From positions 1 through 50,340 of IMG/VR virus record IMGVR_UViG_3300031787_000185: a DNA stretch of 50,340 nt. One strand, 5' to 3'. Below, one piece after another: positions 5,985-14,073 of this stretch (its first letter is position 1; every line of letters starts with the position of its first letter). The notes beneath the pieces are model-generated. The model saw only the letters and a program-made list of their open reading frames with translations, had not been told where the DNA came from and did not search any database. This DNA comes from a virus. Position numbers and translations under genes: made by a program.

Positions 5985-7760
5985 ATGACTGACGTTTTAT
6001 TGATCAATGACAATCAATCTGTAAGATTCCATAAAAAGATGTGGCATATCACGGAGCTTAACCTAGCTAAGTGTTATGACTTCGAGATAAACATCGATAC
6101 AGGGATGATTGTAGCGCACTTAAAACATACGTATAAGCAGTGTATATATGAATTTATAAGACTGTCGTTTAAGAATTTCTCAGAAGCTCATTCAGAAACA
6201 GAAAGAAGAAACAGATTCTATGAAAAGATAGAGTCTGTTTACTCTACACTTGAGCAGGATATGAATGCTTTGATGGTTCAGAAATTACCATACTACAATC
6301 AACTATACTCTCATCAAAAAGAAGGTATTATGTTCGGTAGCATGCGAAGAGCGATATTTCTAGCATACGAGATGAGGCTAGGCAAGTCGATTACAGCAGC
6401 GTCGCTGAGCCGTATATTCAATGTTCGTAGAACTGTTATTATCTGTCCTGCCATCGCTAAGTGGGGATGGTATAGGGATTTAACAAGTACATGGGGATTT
6501 AACGAGCTTTACTTTACGATGTTGGACTCTACAAAGTCTAAGTCATTCACTGCTCTTCAGGAGCGATTTGTAATAGTTAATTTTGATATCCTTAAAAAAT
6601 TCGATAAACACATCTGTAGTGACGATGTAGGTCATTTTATCATAGATGAGGCTCATCGTATCAAAAACAGGGCTTCAGACAGATCTAAGGTTATCCAAGA
6701 CATCGTAGATAGATACCCTAACGCTAAGATTACATTTTTATCCGGAACACCAGTAGCGAATCGTTTTAATGATTTGTTCAATTACTTCAAGTTAGCTAAG
6801 CATCCTTTAGGGGATTCTTATAAGAAGTTTACTGATGAGTATACTATCAAGACAGCATCTAGGGGTGGAGAGAGAGTTACTGGAGCTAAGAATATCAGTG
6901 ATTTAAAGATGAAGATGTTAAACTTTATGATTGTGAAGCGTATGGATGAGTGTTTCGATATGCCGGAAGATGTAGTTTCTAAGTATACATTTGACTTTGA
7001 TGATTACCGCGAGGAGTACGATGCTATCATTGAAGAGATGGTAGCTGCTAAGGAATCATCAGCATTATCGGTGAGGAGTAATTTACATTCACTGAACATA
7101 ATCACCTGTAAATCCAAGTTAAAAGGTATCATAGAGGCTATTGAGGAGATATTAACGGAGACTAAGAAGATTGTAGTGTTTGGTTCATATAAAGAGCCGT
7201 TGGCTGCTCTTGAGCAATATTTCGGTTCTAGGTGTGTAAAGGTAGATGGATCTACAGCATCTTTTGACAGAGACGGGTATAAGCGTAAATTCTGGGACGA
7301 TGATAATGTAGAGGTATTTTTAGGTAACTACCAAGCTGCTGGGGAGGCTCTTGATTTATCATGTTCTAACGATGTATTTTGTATTAATTTCCCATTTACT
7401 CCTAGAGAGCTTAACCAAGCTTTATTTAGATGTAAGCATCCTGAGAAGAAAGGTCATATCAGAAGACATTATACCTTCGCTAAGGGTAGTATAGATGAGT
7501 ATATCTACGATATCATTGCTTCTAAGGAGAAAGACATTAATCAATTGGTAGCAGGGGGTAAGGAGGTTATCGAGAAGGATAATATTGAGGAGATATTGAT
7601 TAATAAATTACTAAACAAGGTTCCGGAAGAGAAAGAGAGTAAGCCGGTATATGAATCTGTTAAGCGTAATGATTCTCCTGAGTCAGATGTTATGATGGAA
7701 GCAATTGAAAGGAATGAGAGAAATGGAAATATGATATTCACCCCACCACCTGATTTATAG
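5985..7760 (+). CDS. SNF2-family DNA helicase/translocase
   Basis: This 591-residue superfamily 2 ATPase would translocate on double-stranded DNA. An unrecognised N-terminal region of about 100 residues precedes the motor. Motif Q/I reads SHQKEGIMFG then YEMRLGKSITA (K134), motif Ia VIICPAIAKWGW, motif II DEAH at 221-224 in FIIDEAHRIKN, and motif III SGTPVANR at 253-260. The second RecA lobe includes KIVVFGSYKEPL and the motif V/VI region (GNYQAAGEALDL, ELNQALFRCKHPEKKG). In motif VI the second arginine finger of the usual QxxxRxxR is replaced by His/Lys. Short SNF2 proteins like this are common in phage replication modules for fork or recombination-intermediate remodelling. Confidence 0.9.
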   Translation: MTDVLLINDNQSVRFHKKMWHITELNLAKCYDFEINIDTGMIVAHLKHTYKQCIYEFIRLSFKNFSEAHSETERRNRFYEKIESVYSTLEQDMNALMVQKLPYYNQLYSHQKEGIMFGSMRRAIFLAYEMRLGKSITAASLSRIFNVRRTVIICPAIAKWGWYRDLTSTWGFNELYFTMLDSTKSKSFTALQERFVIVNFDILKKFDKHICSDDVGHFIIDEAHRIKNRASDRSKVIQDIVDRYPNAKITFLSGTPVANRFNDLFNYFKLAKHPLGDSYKKFTDEYTIKTASRGGERVTGAKNISDLKMKMLNFMIVKRMDECFDMPEDVVSKYTFDFDDYREEYDAIIEEMVAAKESSALSVRSNLHSLNIITCKSKLKGIIEAIEEILTETKKIVVFGSYKEPLAALEQYFGSRCVKVDGSTASFDRDGYKRKFWDDDNVEVFLGNYQAAGEALDLSCSNDVFCINFPFTPRELNQALFRCKHPEKKGHIRRHYTFAKGSIDEYIYDIIASKEKDINQLVAGGKEVIEKDNIEEILINKLLNKVPEEKESKPVYESVKRNDSPESDVMMEAIERNERNGNMIFTPPPDL

Positions 7761-7761
7761 T

Positions 7762-8145
7762 ATGGCGAAGAATAATTTCTCAGCAGGACCTTGGGAGTTA
7801 AAGAAAGGGGATATCGATAATTTTGTATTAGTGACTGAGGTGAATAGAAAGAATGCTATTGTACAGGGAAGGATATTATATTTCATAGATAGGAGAAAGA
7901 CATTCAATGGCACCATACTCATAGCACCTTGTTTGACAAAAGGATATTGGCGGTACCCTCACTACCCCTGGGCGATCATCCCCAATGATGTTCAGAATAA
8001 GACTCATTATAGGGTATATGTAGATAAAGGAGAGGATTATAATGAATGGATATTGACATATAAGACACTGATAGCCAACGGTATTAAAAATCAAAGCTTG
8101 TACATTAACCCAAAAGATAATATATTACAGTTTTTTAAAGATTAA
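7762..8145 (+). CDS. Hypothetical protein (127 aa)
   Basis: This soluble, beta-rich 127-residue protein contains aromatic-rich stretches (KGYWRYPHYPWAIIPNDV, HYRVYVDKGEDYNEWILTY). It begins one base after the SNF2 stop and ends four bases before the clamp gene, so it is firmly part of the replication operon. There are no recognisable catalytic motifs or membrane segments. The placement suggests a replication accessory factor, but I cannot assign one. The compact beta-rich reading could fit a small OB- or SH3-like fold, which is speculation. Confidence 0.65.
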   Translation: MAKNNFSAGPWELKKGDIDNFVLVTEVNRKNAIVQGRILYFIDRRKTFNGTILIAPCLTKGYWRYPHYPWAIIPNDVQNKTHYRVYVDKGEDYNEWILTYKTLIANGIKNQSLYINPKDNILQFFKD

Positions 8146-8149
8146 GATT

Positions 8150-9289
8150 ATGAAAAAAGTAACATTAGATAGGGAGTTATTCCTATCAAAATTAGGTAAG
8201 ACGATTAAGTTTATACCATCAAAAACAATCATCCCGGCTTTTGATAATGCGGTGATAAACATATCACGCGACAATGCTGAGATAATAGCATCTAATGGAA
8301 ATACGATGGTTAAGGTAGACTGCCAGGTTTCAGCTACAGAGCCCTTTGCTTTCTGCGTTCCTGCGAAACTTCTATACAAGACCATCTCGCTGTTCAATGA
8401 GAACAAGGTAACGATTACCTTAAATACAGAGGACTCTATAGAGGTGAAGTGTGGTAAATCGAAGTATAAAATCAGTCTAGACTGTTTCCCTCAAGATTTT
8501 CCTATTATGAAGGTAGATGGTTTTCACAGTGAGATAAACATGCGTCAGTTTGACCTTAAATTAGGCTTAGATGCTGCTCAGAAGTTTGTAGATGAGAATC
8601 ATCAAAATGCAAACATGACAGCCGTTAGAGTGTCTGAGATAGATAATAAGATTGTTTTCACAGGATTAACGCAGGCTATTATGTGTAGAGCTGCTTTATC
8701 TCCAATATCTATTAATAAGTGGGAGTCTATATGTGTTAGCAAGGAATGCGCTTCTAAGGTAGTTTCTCTGTTAAGTGAAAAAGGTGAAGTGTCAATTACC
8801 AACAATGGTAATCATATCTCTTTCTTTACGGATAAGGATAGCCTTGATGGGTTTGAGGTTATTTCTACATCCGCAAATATTAAGTTTCCTGACTCAGAGA
8901 AGCTATTCTCTAAGAAGCCAGAGAATGAGGTGGTGATAAATGCTATGGAGTTTACAGGAGCTGTTAAGAGATTAGAGTTATATGCTTCTTCTGATCCAGC
9001 TAAAGTAGTGATTAAATCTATTGATGATAATGAGATATCATTGACATCTACTGATAATCTATTAAAAAGGGATGGAGAGGAGATTGTATCTGCGAAGAAT
9101 AATTCACAGCATAACATCCATAAGATTTTCGGTATCGATGACTTCCTTCAGATATTATCGCATATCAACTCAAATGACTTTACATTTCTTTTCTCAGAGC
9201 AAAAGAACAGACCTTCATTTATTATCCCAAAGGTGAATACTGAGAATGAGAATATCTTTAGTTTTTTAATCGCTGATTTTATAGAATAA
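8150..9289 (+). CDS. dnaN: DNA polymerase III beta subunit-like sliding clamp
   Basis: The 379-residue protein has the length and pattern of bacterial beta clamps (about 370 residues, three repeated domains), which encircle DNA and tether polymerase. The start, LDRELFLSKLGKTIKFIPSK, and the strand NAEIIASNGNTMVKVDCQV match the first clamp domain. PFAFCVPAKLLYKTIS and KYKISLDCFPQDFPIM correspond to the conserved middle of domain 1. The C-terminal domain is more divergent. The phage therefore appears to bring its own clamp. No polymerase is seen here, so either the polymerase gene lies elsewhere or the clamp recruits the host replicase. It sits directly before the primase-helicase. Confidence 0.85.
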   Translation: MKKVTLDRELFLSKLGKTIKFIPSKTIIPAFDNAVINISRDNAEIIASNGNTMVKVDCQVSATEPFAFCVPAKLLYKTISLFNENKVTITLNTEDSIEVKCGKSKYKISLDCFPQDFPIMKVDGFHSEINMRQFDLKLGLDAAQKFVDENHQNANMTAVRVSEIDNKIVFTGLTQAIMCRAALSPISINKWESICVSKECASKVVSLLSEKGEVSITNNGNHISFFTDKDSLDGFEVISTSANIKFPDSEKLFSKKPENEVVINAMEFTGAVKRLELYASSDPAKVVIKSIDDNEISLTSTDNLLKRDGEEIVSAKNNSQHNIHKIFGIDDFLQILSHINSNDFTFLFSEQKNRPSFIIPKVNTENENIFSFLIADFIE

Positions 9290-9290
9290 T

Positions 9291-11303
9291 ATGAACGTAT
9301 CAATATATAACAACGCCTATGACACTGACTCTAGCGTATCGTCTGCTGACCTTGTGGTTAGAGACATCCTAGTTGGCAAGTGGTCATCAAAGATATATGC
9401 TCTTAGGGGTATGGATAAAAAACAGTATGATGAGGAGAAGAAAAAGCTCCCCGGAGTTACATTTTCAGGCACCTTCAAAAAGGGTACCAGGTTAAAGACT
9501 AGCATAGAATCGTACACTGGGCTTATCGTTATAGATATTGACAAGATAGACGATGCTCAGATAACAATGCTCAAGCAACAGTTCTCTGCTGACCCACATG
9601 TAAAGTACATCTTTGTTTCCCCTTCAGGGAAAGGCCTTAAAGTGATATTCTTGACAAACCTAACAAGCTCTGAGCATCACCTATCAGGGTTTTTACACTT
9701 GCAAAAGTATGTTCAGGATAACTACTTCGTAAAGGTAGACCCTTCCGGTAAGGATGAGTGTAGGCTATGCTTCGTCTCTAGCGACGAATATGCTGTCATT
9801 AAAGATGCTTCTCCATTTGAAGTAGACTTAAAGTACGGAGAGATAGTACCTAGGCATACTGTAGATGCAGGTACGTACACCCAAGACGCTATGACATCCC
9901 ATGTATTTGACATCTGTACCAAGTGGGTAGAGAAGACGAAAACTTACGTTGAAGGACAAAGGAACGTATATATCCATGCGCTAGCATGCGCTTTGAATAG
10001 ATGTGGAGTACCTCTTGAAAACACTATGTCTACCTGTATATCTAAGTTTACCGACCTAGACCAGAAGGAAGTAGCTACGTGTGTGCGTTCTGCATATTTC
10101 CATAATCAAGCAGAGCATGGCACGGTAAAGATAAAAGACGCTGAGACTATTAACTTCGTAGCTCCTCCATACATCGCTAATTATACTGATGATGTAGCTG
10201 CTAATGACTTAATGAGAATAACAGCTACATTATACCATAACAAGATACAAATAAATGATATCATTGATATTGTTGGTAAGGTAGGAAGGTATTATGACTC
10301 TCAAGGTTATATTGACCTAAGAAGAAATTCTCTTCCTGACCTCATGAACAAGGCTGTGATGGTTTTGAATCAGAATATAGCTTCTGCCTCCGCTGCTAAT
10401 TCATTGAAATATGTAGACGCTGCATCTTTAGGCTCTGAGATTGTTAAGATGAAGCTTACAGAAGGATTCGTTAAGATGTATCTTCCGTTTATTGACATGG
10501 AGATGTTTGGTGGTATGATGCCTGGTAGCTTTTATGAGCTTATAGGTCTTGGAGGTACATATAAGAGTATACTCGCTCAATACGCAGCGCTTAGAAATGC
10601 TATGGCTGATAATGTCGTTTTATACTTAAATGGTGAGATGTCTTCATTTCAGTTCTACGGACGATTAGCTACTATGACCATGGGTATAAACCTAAGACAA
10701 GAGCTTGCTGAAGGACGTATCAACGATAGCAATATTGATGATTTCATGAAGAACTTATCTCTATACACCAAGAACAACCTATTCGTAGTTAACGGCAACG
10801 GCTTCAACCAAAAGAATGTATATGCTACCATTCAGAACATAAAGGCAACGACAGGTAAAGATGTTAAGTTTATTGTCATTGACGGTATCACTCAGATGGA
10901 TTCTTCCGGTAAAGAGGAGATACAGGCTACGATACATAACTCAGGTGTTTGTAAGGAAATAGCTAAAGAAACAAACTGCGTCGTTCTTGGTTTATTACAC
11001 ATGTCTGGAGATGCCGGCCATAAAACATTAAGGGATACCGGAAAGAGAGTAAGGGGTGGCATTAAAACAACAGCAAATGCCGATGGGTACTTTTCCACAT
11101 CTCTACTTATAGACCCTAATTCCAAGACGCTTGATAATCCTGATGAGATAGATTATATTCCTAATAAGTTATATCTAAGGTTGACGGATAAAAGAACAGA
11201 GACAGGTGTTGTTTCGTGTATCTTAAACTTAGATAAAAACTTACATCTAAGCGTAGAGCAGTGTGATCCATCTTCGTATGAGTTTAACCCTAATAAAAAA
11301 TAA
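9291..11303 (+). CDS. Primase-helicase fusion (BT4734/VirE-N type primase plus DnaB-like ATPase)
   Basis: This 670-residue, two-part replication protein is a functional analogue of T7 gp4. Residues about 20-180 resemble the BT4734-like/VirE N-terminal domain common in Bacteroidota elements (IVIDIDKIDD, KYIFVSPSGKGLKVIF, DECRLCFVSSDEYAVI), an archaeo-eukaryotic-primase-related fold. A helical linker follows, then a RecA-type motor from about residue 400. The motor has a P-loop GLGGTYKS at 419-426 and Walker B IVIDGITQMD with D531. The P-loop has Tyr424 where most have Gly before the Lys, which is unusual. The late motif GGIKTTANADGYF fits DnaB-type helicases. It would unwind and prime the fork on the clamp-equipped template. 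Confidence 0.8.
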   Translation: MNVSIYNNAYDTDSSVSSADLVVRDILVGKWSSKIYALRGMDKKQYDEEKKKLPGVTFSGTFKKGTRLKTSIESYTGLIVIDIDKIDDAQITMLKQQFSADPHVKYIFVSPSGKGLKVIFLTNLTSSEHHLSGFLHLQKYVQDNYFVKVDPSGKDECRLCFVSSDEYAVIKDASPFEVDLKYGEIVPRHTVDAGTYTQDAMTSHVFDICTKWVEKTKTYVEGQRNVYIHALACALNRCGVPLENTMSTCISKFTDLDQKEVATCVRSAYFHNQAEHGTVKIKDAETINFVAPPYIANYTDDVAANDLMRITATLYHNKIQINDIIDIVGKVGRYYDSQGYIDLRRNSLPDLMNKAVMVLNQNIASASAANSLKYVDAASLGSEIVKMKLTEGFVKMYLPFIDMEMFGGMMPGSFYELIGLGGTYKSILAQYAALRNAMADNVVLYLNGEMSSFQFYGRLATMTMGINLRQELAEGRINDSNIDDFMKNLSLYTKNNLFVVNGNGFNQKNVYATIQNIKATTGKDVKFIVIDGITQMDSSGKEEIQATIHNSGVCKEIAKETNCVVLGLLHMSGDAGHKTLRDTGKRVRGGIKTTANADGYFSTSLLIDPNSKTLDNPDEIDYIPNKLYLRLTDKRTETGVVSCILNLDKNLHLSVEQCDPSSYEFNPNKK

Positions 11304-11305
11304 CT

Positions 11306-11755
11306 ATGAGTCAGAATATTTTTTCTCCAGAGGAGTATAAAAAGGAGTTTAAGAAAAACCCTAAGTCGAAAAAAGAAAGTTCCATACAGATACAGGTGTG
11401 TGATTATTTAAAAAAGCATTACCCTGACGTTATCTTTAACTGCGATATAGCATCTGGTATGAACCTTGGAGATAGGATAGGAGGTATGAATACTCGTTTT
11501 CGCTCATCGAGGGCTATACCGGATATATTCATCTCAGAGCCTAGAGGTGGATATCATGGATTATTCTTAGAATTAAAGAGAGATGGCGTTGTGATATTCT
11601 TAAAGAATGGAAATATCACAAAGAATCCACATATCAGAGAACAGTGGGAAATGTTAAACAGATTATCAAAGAAGGACTACAAGGCTGTATTTGCGGTAGG
11701 TAAGGAAGAGGCTATTAGCATTATTGATAATTATATGAACTTAGAAAAAAGTTAG
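11306..11755 (+). CDS. VRR-NUC domain nuclease
   Basis: The 149-residue protein is a stand-alone virus-type replication-repair nuclease (PD-(D/E)XK fold). The family residues are visible: an N-terminal Glu in KESSIQIQVCDYL, an Asp in AIPDIFI, ELK in LFLELKRDG and a downstream Gln in HIREQWEMLNRL. Typical stand-alone phage VRR-NUC proteins are 90-150 residues and are thought to act on branched or flapped DNA. It follows the primase-helicase by two bases and ends the operon before a fresh promoter. Flap or junction cleavage during replication is the likely job. Confidence 0.85.
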   Translation: MSQNIFSPEEYKKEFKKNPKSKKESSIQIQVCDYLKKHYPDVIFNCDIASGMNLGDRIGGMNTRFRSSRAIPDIFISEPRGGYHGLFLELKRDGVVIFLKNGNITKNPHIREQWEMLNRLSKKDYKAVFAVGKEEAISIIDNYMNLEKS

Positions 11756-11762
11756 TCTTTTT

Positions 11763-11793
11763 TTTGAAAATATCAGAAAAAGTTTTATTTTTG
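11763..11793 (+). promoter_or_regulatory. Strong Bacteroidota-type promoter
   Basis: TTTG at 11763-11766 and TATTTTTG at 11786-11793 are exact matches to the -33 and -7 elements, with the preferred 19-base spacing. The site lies just after the VRR-NUC stop and 15 bases before an ATG at 11809. It would make the SSB-containing unit a separate transcript. It also shows that the longer upstream start at 11764 for the next gene is wrong. Confidence 0.8.
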
Positions 11794-11808
11794 CGTAAAA
11801 AACAAAAT

Positions 11809-12132
11809 ATGTCTGACGTTCAATATATAGAGTTAAAGAGAGTGGTTACTGATAAAGATACTAAGGAGAACAAGTCTATCAACAAGGAGACCATGAAGAT
11901 TTCAAGGATAGAGTTCTATAGAGGTTGGCATAAGGGCCTTAGAGATAAGGCTATTAAAGGAGAGATGACTTTATTAATGGTAAAGCCTTATTCTTCCGCT
12001 GAGGAAGAGATAGAGAAAGATGTTACTGATGTTAAGTCAGACAAGCTTGTTCCTGTGTTGATTGAGGAGAGTTATGAGTCTTTTTCATCTCGTATGTCTG
12101 AGAGGGTAGTAGTGAAGAGATTAGGTGAGTAA
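11809..12132 (+). CDS. Hypothetical protein (107 aa), first gene of SSB operon
   Basis: I place the start at the ATG giving MSDVQYIELKRVV, because the upstream in-frame ATG lies inside the promoter. The product is charged and largely helical or mixed, with RIEFYRGWHKGLRDKAIKGE in the middle and an acidic stretch (AEEEIEKDVTDVKSDK). There is no membrane segment or known catalytic motif. It shares an operon with a helix-turn-helix-like protein and SSB, so a DNA-metabolism accessory role is likely. The family is unrecognised. The stop overlaps the next GTG start by eight bases. Confidence 0.6.
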   Translation: MSDVQYIELKRVVTDKDTKENKSINKETMKISRIEFYRGWHKGLRDKAIKGEMTLLMVKPYSSAEEEIEKDVTDVKSDKLVPVLIEESYESFSSRMSERVVVKRLGE

Positions 12133-12487
12133 GCTGTTAGATATATACTTAGGTAGTGCTGAGTTAAAGAGGCAGATCGTAAAGAGGTCTATCGATTTTA
12201 ACATACCAATCAAGTATATATGTCAGGAATGTGGTGTTGATTACCCTACTTTCATGAGTGCTTACATAAACGTATCTGATGTGTCTAGGTTTGAGATTAC
12301 GGAGGAGCAGTTTACGAAGCTTATAAACATGTTAGGGATAAAGGTAAGGTACCAATTTGTAATAGACAGCGAATATGACGGAGCGAGTGTAAGTGAACGT
12401 TTAAAGGCAAAGAATGAGAAATTTATAAGACGTAAAAGATATTATGACCTTGATGAAAAAAAGAGAGATATTACCAGCCTTGGATAA
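12125..12487 (+). CDS. Hypothetical protein, possible helix-turn-helix (120 aa)
   Basis: The best start is a GTG overlapping the previous gene; no ATG gives a sensible N-terminus. The 120 residues include an N-terminal helical segment (DIYLGSAELKRQIVKRSID) followed by IKYICQECGVDYPTFMSAYI, which reads like the paired helices of a DNA-binding domain. The C-terminus is strongly basic (FIRRKRYYDLDEKKRD). A transcription factor or replication-origin binding protein is possible. The evidence is shape only, without a family match. Confidence 0.55.
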   Translation: MSKLLDIYLGSAELKRQIVKRSIDFNIPIKYICQECGVDYPTFMSAYINVSDVSRFEITEEQFTKLINMLGIKVRYQFVIDSEYDGASVSERLKAKNEKFIRRKRYYDLDEKKRDITSLG

Positions 12488-12767
12488 GGTTATTTCTGGT
12501 CTTGTAGCTATGTCTGCGGAATGTGCTAAGTTAGAGATTACAGATAACGACCAGGCTTCGCGAAGACTAAAGAGGTCTTTGACATCCTTAAAAAATAAAG
12601 AATTAAAAGAGTTTACGGACTTGATATTTAATATACGCCAAGAGATTAAAGTCAAGCCTGCTAGACAAATGACAGAAAAACAAAAGTTAAACCTAAAAAC
12701 AAAAAAAACAAATGAATCAGAATCAGACAACAGAGAGAAGTTACACCCAAGTGGGATCTTCGAGTAG
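12453..12767 (+). CDS. Small basic protein, weakly histone H1-like
   Basis: A start at 12453 gives MKKREILPAL; an in-frame ATG nine bases earlier is also possible. The gene overlaps both neighbours, the previous one by about 35 bases and SSB by 56 bases. The product is basic and helical (ASRRLKRSLTSLKNKELK, IRQEIKVKPARQMTEKQK), with a lysine-rich C-terminal region. The pattern of an N-terminal helical part, a K/R-rich middle and a spacer faintly resembles the small H1-like (Hc1-type) proteins of Bacteroidota, which coat DNA. That comparison is by eye and weak. The overlap with SSB suggests coupled translation. Confidence 0.5.
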   Translation: MKKREILPALDKVISGLVAMSAECAKLEITDNDQASRRLKRSLTSLKNKELKEFTDLIFNIRQEIKVKPARQMTEKQKLNLKTKKTNESESDNREKLHPSGIFE

Positions 12768-13287
12768 TAACAACCCAAGATGGGAACCTACTAAAAATTC
12801 ACACAACCCTCAGTATCCTACGACACTAGAAGGGTATTTCGTTAAGTTAAGAGAAATTACCGGTGCTAACGGTACTTTTAAAGTAGCTGAGATACAAACA
12901 GTAGATGCTAATGGAGCATTTGGTGCTTTGGTAGACGTAAGTGGCGGAAAAGTATTAGATGACAAGTTAAGTACTATTCCTTTAGGGTCATTCATTATGA
13001 TCAAGTTTGGAGGTAAACAACCTTCTAAGACTCCAGGAAGAACGTATAACGTATGGGAAACGTATATCGACGAGAATGCCATTCCGTATCATCAGTTAGG
13101 TGGTGTAGCTCAAGTAGCAGCTCCTGCTGTTCAGCAACAAGTAGCTAATCCGTTTGGTAATGCTCCTGCTCAGCAAGTTCAACAACCGTTTACACAACAA
13201 GCGCCTGCACAAGGTATTGTTCCACCTGCAGCTCCGTTTGGCGGTGCTAATCCTTTTAATCAAGGTAACAGTGACCTTCCATTTTAA
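12712..13287 (+). CDS. ssb: Single-stranded DNA-binding protein
   Basis: This 191-residue SSB-like protein protects exposed single strands at the fork and recruits partners. Residues about 35-125 have the alternating strands of an OB fold (YFVKLREITGANGTFKVAEI, GSFIMIKFGGKQPSK, YNVWETYID). A long flexible Gln/Pro/Ala-rich linker follows (about 135-183). The final six residues, NSDLPF, closely match the conserved acidic SSB tip that binds other replication proteins. Lack of any later Met before the fold supports the ATG at 12712 despite its overlap with the gene upstream. It completes the set with clamp, helicase and primase. Confidence 0.85.
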   Translation: MNQNQTTERSYTQVGSSSSNNPRWEPTKNSHNPQYPTTLEGYFVKLREITGANGTFKVAEIQTVDANGAFGALVDVSGGKVLDDKLSTIPLGSFIMIKFGGKQPSKTPGRTYNVWETYIDENAIPYHQLGGVAQVAAPAVQQQVANPFGNAPAQQVQQPFTQQAPAQGIVPPAAPFGGANPFNQGNSDLPF

Positions 13288-13296
13288 TAAACTATT

Positions 13297-13749
13297 ATGC
13301 CTAGAAAATTTTTAGAAATAGATACTTTTAAAAAAGAGGACACCAATGCTTTATTTGAAGCATTGTGTGTTCAGGCGTGCGATATACCTATTGTAAAGGG
13401 TAAGATGTTAGTACGACCTAAATTAACCAAGGAAGACGCAAAGACTCACATTGCTGACTTAGATGATTTGCTGGTACTTGTTAAGGTATATGATATACCA
13501 TTTTCTTTTAAAGTTAGTTTCTTAGAAAGAATGAAGGGTGAGATGGTTAAACAACCGGATGTGGTTCCTGAGTTTGATGATAATTTGAAGGTCTGTGAGG
13601 TCTACAAGACCATGGAGAAGCAAAATGCAGAAATCAAGAATCAGGATCTCATAGACTTGGTTCAAAAAAAAAATAAGGAAGTTCCTGTTGAAGATAAAGG
13701 AAACAATGAATCACTGAATATCAATCTTGGCGATATTCCGGATTTCTAA
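13297..13749 (+). CDS. Hypothetical protein with SSB-like acidic tail
   Basis: The 150-residue protein is last in the early operon, nine bases after SSB. The first 100 residues are mixed alpha/beta (MLVRPKLTKEDAKTHIADL, VKVYDIPFSFKVSFLERM). The rest is flexible and ends NINLGDIPDF. That acidic end with a Pro-Asp-Phe terminus resembles an SSB C-terminal tip, so the protein might mimic or compete with SSB. A run of ten A residues at 13664-13673 lies in the coding sequence (Gln-Lys-Lys-Asn). One-base slippage there would truncate the protein and remove the tail. The family is unrecognised. Confidence 0.65.
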   Translation: MPRKFLEIDTFKKEDTNALFEALCVQACDIPIVKGKMLVRPKLTKEDAKTHIADLDDLLVLVKVYDIPFSFKVSFLERMKGEMVKQPDVVPEFDDNLKVCEVYKTMEKQNAEIKNQDLIDLVQKKNKEVPVEDKGNNESLNINLGDIPDF

Positions 13750-13752
13750 AAC

Positions 13753-13790
13753 AAAAAACCCAGATTATAAGTCTGGGTTTTTTTTATTAT
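13753..13790. terminator. Bidirectional intrinsic terminator between convergent operons
   Basis: A perfect 12-bp stem (AAAAAACCCAGA with TCTGGGTTTTTT) around a 7-base loop has T-runs on both strands. It lies between the last + strand gene and the last - strand gene, so it should stop both the early and late transcripts. Confidence 0.95.
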
Positions 13791-13802
13791 TAAAATATGA
13801 TA

Positions 13803-14072
13803 TTAATCATCTTCTTCCATATCTTCTTCCTTCCCCATGCCTTTCATTAATAATTCTTTGAATCTCTTGAAAGCATTGTCGATTTCGCTAACACCGAATA
13901 CTTCTTTAGGATATTCGTATCTGCAGTTATCGTAGGAGCCTCCTGACTCGCTTTTTACTTTTTTACAGTAGGAGATAATAACTCCATTATCCGCAGGAGT
14001 CATCGATAAGTCTGAAATTTTCTTACTCATATTATTTGGTGTTTCTTGTTTTACTTCTAATGCAGGGTACAT
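13803..14072 (-). CDS. Hypothetical small late protein (89 aa)
   Basis: This is the final gene of the late operon. The first ATG gives MYPALEVKQETPNN; a second in-frame ATG 42 bases later (MSKKISDLSM) has a better A-rich leader and may be the true start. The body contains GVIISYCKKVKSESGGSYDN and a helical C-terminus ending in a strongly acidic tail (KEEDMEEDD). There is no signal peptide or membrane segment. It sits next to a beta-rich structural protein, so a minor virion role is possible. The family is not recognised. Confidence 0.6.
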   Translation of the reverse strand: MYPALEVKQETPNNMSKKISDLSMTPADNGVIISYCKKVKSESGGSYDNCRYEYPKEVFGVSEIDNAFKRFKELLMKGMGKEEDMEEDD

Positions 14073-14073
14073 A

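Noticed and set aside
11764-11808. Upstream start for the 107-aa gene
   Set aside because: The extra codons overlap an exact promoter; the ATG at 11809 follows it with a normal short leader.
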